Source of the DNA: UBA2239 sp050177075 | Lineage (GTDB): Bacteria > Pseudomonadota > Gammaproteobacteria > Burkholderiales > UBA9220 | NCBI GenBank assembly: GCA_050177075.1 | Contig: JBFXHL010000117.1 | Span: forward strand, 1-7,180 | Length of the DNA stretch: 7,180 nucleotides | Direction: 5' to 3' | In this document: positions 5,630 through 7,180 of the stretch, piece after piece | Position numbering within the stretch: the first letter of the stretch is position 1 | How the letters are laid out: every line of letters begins with the position of its first letter | Translations under genes and position numbers: made by a program | The notes under the pieces: generated by a model | What the model saw: only the letters and a program-made list of their open reading frames with translations | The model's database searches: none | Told to the model about the DNA's origin: nothing

Positions 5630-7093
5630 TCAATAGCGGTAGCTGTACAGCAGTTGCAGATTGGTCTGGCTCATGCTGATGGTCTGGTTCTGGCCGCCCA
5701 GGCTGCCCCACTGGTTGGTGACGGTCACCTTGGGCACGATGCTGATCGCCGCGTCCAGGGTGGATGTCTTGCTGAAGGCATAGCCCGCCCCGAGGGTGAA
5801 GTGGTTGGTGGTGATGGCGGGGAACAGAGGGGTGACGTACTGGTCCGGCACAGGATTGTTGGCCAGGTTCACGCCGCCGCGCCATGTCCAGCCGTTGCCA
5901 GGGGAATAGGCGACCCCCACCATGAGGACGTGCTGGTCCTTCCACTGTTGCTTGTAGTCCAGATCCATCACCGTGTTGGCGAAACCCACCGCGAGGCCGC
6001 TCTGCTGGGCTGCCCCGGCGGCGGTGAACTGCATCTTGAAGGAGCGCATGGCGTCCTTCCAGCCGATGCGCTTGTAGTCCGCCACCCACTGCCAGTGGTC
6101 GTCGGCCTGGTAGGACAGGCCAAAGCCGAAAGTCTCCGGCCACTGGAAATCCTTCACCACCATCTTGCCCTTCACCGGGATGGACGGGTTGCCGGCATAG
6201 GCCCCCGTTCCGTTGACCTGGAAAGTGACCGTGGCGTCGTCGGCCGTCAAATCGCTGAGGCGGGTCTTGCTGTGGTAGGTGGCGCCAAGGGTCAACTTGC
6301 TGTTTACCTTGTAGGTAAGCCCCAGCTTACCGGCATAACCCGTTCCCACGGCCTGTCCGGTGTAGCGGTTGCTATTGGAGAAGTCGAAGTAGCCCCAGCC
6401 CAGGCCGGTGATATTGCCCGCCCCCATCTGGGTGCCAAAGGCGTCCACCATGCTGCCGGACGCCAGGCCGAAGGTATTGGTGGCCCCGGGATTGGCGCTG
6501 GTCGCCATCAGGTCGGCGAAATGCTTGCCGTCCACCAGCCACTGGACGTCCATGCCGGCCCAGACGTAATCCAGGGAGCCGCCGAGGGACAGTTTGTCGT
6601 TCACTTCCACCGCGACGGGGAAAATCACCCGTCCCACCCCCACCTCGGAGCGGTTGCGCAGATTGGAACCCACCCCGCTGGCCGTGCCGAAGGAGGCCAG
6701 GGCGCCGAACTCGGAAGCATCCGCATACTCGGTGCCCATACCCCCCTGACCGTAAATCCCGACACCGGTCACCCAGCGGCCCTTCTTGACCGCCCAGCCG
6801 AAAGCCGGCATGGAAAAGGCCGTAGCTTCGGAGGCCACGCCCTGGGATTTCACCTGGGGTCCCAGGTAGCCGAAGGCCACGTCCATCCGCTTGCCTTCGG
6901 GCATCAGCGCCAGGGTGGCGGGGTTGTTCATGAAGGCGGCGGTACCGTTGTCGTAGGCCATGGAAGCGCCGCCCATGGCTGCCGCCTCGGCACCGTAGCC
7001 CTCCATGTTCATGCCGTTGGTGGCGAAAACGGGGGGCGAAAAAAGGCAAACGGCTGCCGAGGCCGTCCATACGGCTGGATAGAAACATTTCAA
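5630..7093 (-). CDS. FadL/OmpP1/TodX-family outer-membrane transporter
   Basis: An outer-membrane beta-barrel that lets long-chain fatty acids or other hydrophobic compounds (for example aromatics in TodX-like members) cross the outer membrane by lateral diffusion. The product is 487 residues, within the usual range for the family. Residues 1-24 form a signal peptide ending VFA, with cleavage before TNGMN. The mature N-terminus, followed by EGYGAEAAAMGGASMAYDNG (31-50) and NNPATLALM (56-64), is the FadL hatch region with its conserved NPA. The rest consists of alternating beta strands. YSPGNGWTWRGGVNLANNPV (396-415) is a typical late FadL segment, and the C-terminal strand ends in LLYSYRY, with Tyr rather than the more common Phe. 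The start is TTG at 7093: it gives a full signal peptide and follows AGAAGG at 7 bases, while the first in-frame ATG is already in the mature protein. The ATG at 7088 is in another frame. The substrate cannot be told from sequence. It is monocistronic, with its own terminator. Confidence 0.92.
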   Translation of the reverse strand: MKCFYPAVWTASAAVCLFSPPVFATNGMNMEGYGAEAAAMGGASMAYDNGTAAFMNNPATLALMPEGKRMDVAFGYLGPQVKSQGVASEATAFSMPAFGWAVKKGRWVTGVGIYGQGGMGTEYADASEFGALASFGTASGVGSNLRNRSEVGVGRVIFPVAVEVNDKLSLGGSLDYVWAGMDVQWLVDGKHFADLMATSANPGATNTFGLASGSMVDAFGTQMGAGNITGLGWGYFDFSNSNRYTGQAVGTGYAGKLGLTYKVNSKLTLGATYHSKTRLSDLTADDATVTFQVNGTGAYAGNPSIPVKGKMVVKDFQWPETFGFGLSYQADDHWQWVADYKRIGWKDAMRSFKMQFTAAGAAQQSGLAVGFANTVMDLDYKQQWKDQHVLMVGVAYSPGNGWTWRGGVNLANNPVPDQYVTPLFPAITTNHFTLGAGYAFSKTSTLDAAISIVPKVTVTNQWGSLGGQNQTISMSQTNLQLLYSYRY

Positions 7094-7100
7094 GGGGAAA

Positions 7101-7106
7101 CCTTCT
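7101..7106 (-). promoter_or_regulatory. Ribosome binding site supporting the TTG start of the porin gene
   Basis: On the minus strand AGAAGG (7106-7101) lies 7 bases before TTG (7093-7091). It supports this rare start codon, which is needed to include the signal peptide. Confidence 0.65.
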
Positions 7107-7180
7107 GAATTTAAGTGTGTGAAATAGTTATATCTGTATTGTTATTCGCTGCCTCTCAGGCCCGTCGCCAGACGGTCCCC
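7107..7180 (-). promoter_or_regulatory. Upstream region of the porin gene with a candidate -10
   Basis: This AT-rich stretch before the FadL-family gene contains TATAAC on the minus strand (7132-7127), 5 of 6 to the -10 consensus. A -35 at 17 bases (7155-7150, GAGGCA) matches only 3 of 6, so an activator or a different start may be involved. I see no gene on either strand; the region continues beyond the window. Confidence 0.35.

Noticed and set aside
6372..7088. A minus-strand frame starting at ATG 7088, near the porin start
   Set aside because: It is out of frame with the FadL-family protein and encodes an Arg/Gly-rich product without motifs. The real frame begins at TTG 7093 with a signal peptide.
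5024..7108. A 694-codon open frame on the plus strand opposite marR and the FadL-family gene
   Set aside because: It is the antisense shadow of two well-supported genes and of the terminator and operators between them. Its product is rich in His, Gly, Gln and Ala without any domain, as expected for GC-rich antisense frames.

Overview
This window comes from a GC-rich Gram-negative bacterium: it encodes an outer-membrane efflux lipoprotein and a FadL-type outer-membrane barrel. The style of the genes (an EmrA/EmrB pump with a NodT-type outer-membrane factor, a FadL-family porin and an AhpC/Prx1-type peroxiredoxin) suggests a proteobacterium, and I would guess Betaproteobacteria. That placement is inference from resemblance, not a database result.

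Layout. The left end, on the plus strand, holds the last 81 codons of a typical 2-Cys peroxiredoxin, closed by a strong intrinsic terminator (266-295). An AT-rich gap follows with a near-consensus sigma-70 promoter (369-397), which drives a small stand-alone STAS-domain protein (428-739). Everything to the right is on the minus strand. Read in the direction of transcription (right to left) it is: a FadL-family porin (7093-5630) with its own terminator (5610-5586), then a four-gene block of a MarR-family regulator (5518-5057), a NodT-family outer-membrane efflux lipoprotein (4993-3551), an EmrA-type membrane fusion protein (3531-2332) and an EmrB-type 14-helix proton-driven transporter (2316-763). 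The STAS gene and emrB converge, with 23 bases between their stop codons.

How the genes work together. The four-gene block encodes a complete tripartite drug/hydrophobic-compound efflux pump (inner-membrane EmrB, periplasmic EmrA, outer-membrane channel) with its likely repressor. E. coli emrRAB differs in lacking an outer-membrane gene and borrowing TolC. The main regulatory observation is an 18-bp palindrome-like element with consensus TTGCTGCCTAGGCAGCAA. It occurs twice, overlapping, on the marR promoter (5521-5553) and once more between marR and the outer-membrane factor gene (5024-5041), where it lies between a -35-like and a -10-like hexamer. This suggests that the MarR protein controls both its own gene and a second, internal promoter for the pump genes.

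I see no mobile element, CRISPR array, tRNA or rRNA, and no clear candidate for a wholly new biological system. The items most worth following up are the shared operator set and the orphan STAS gene with its strong promoter.
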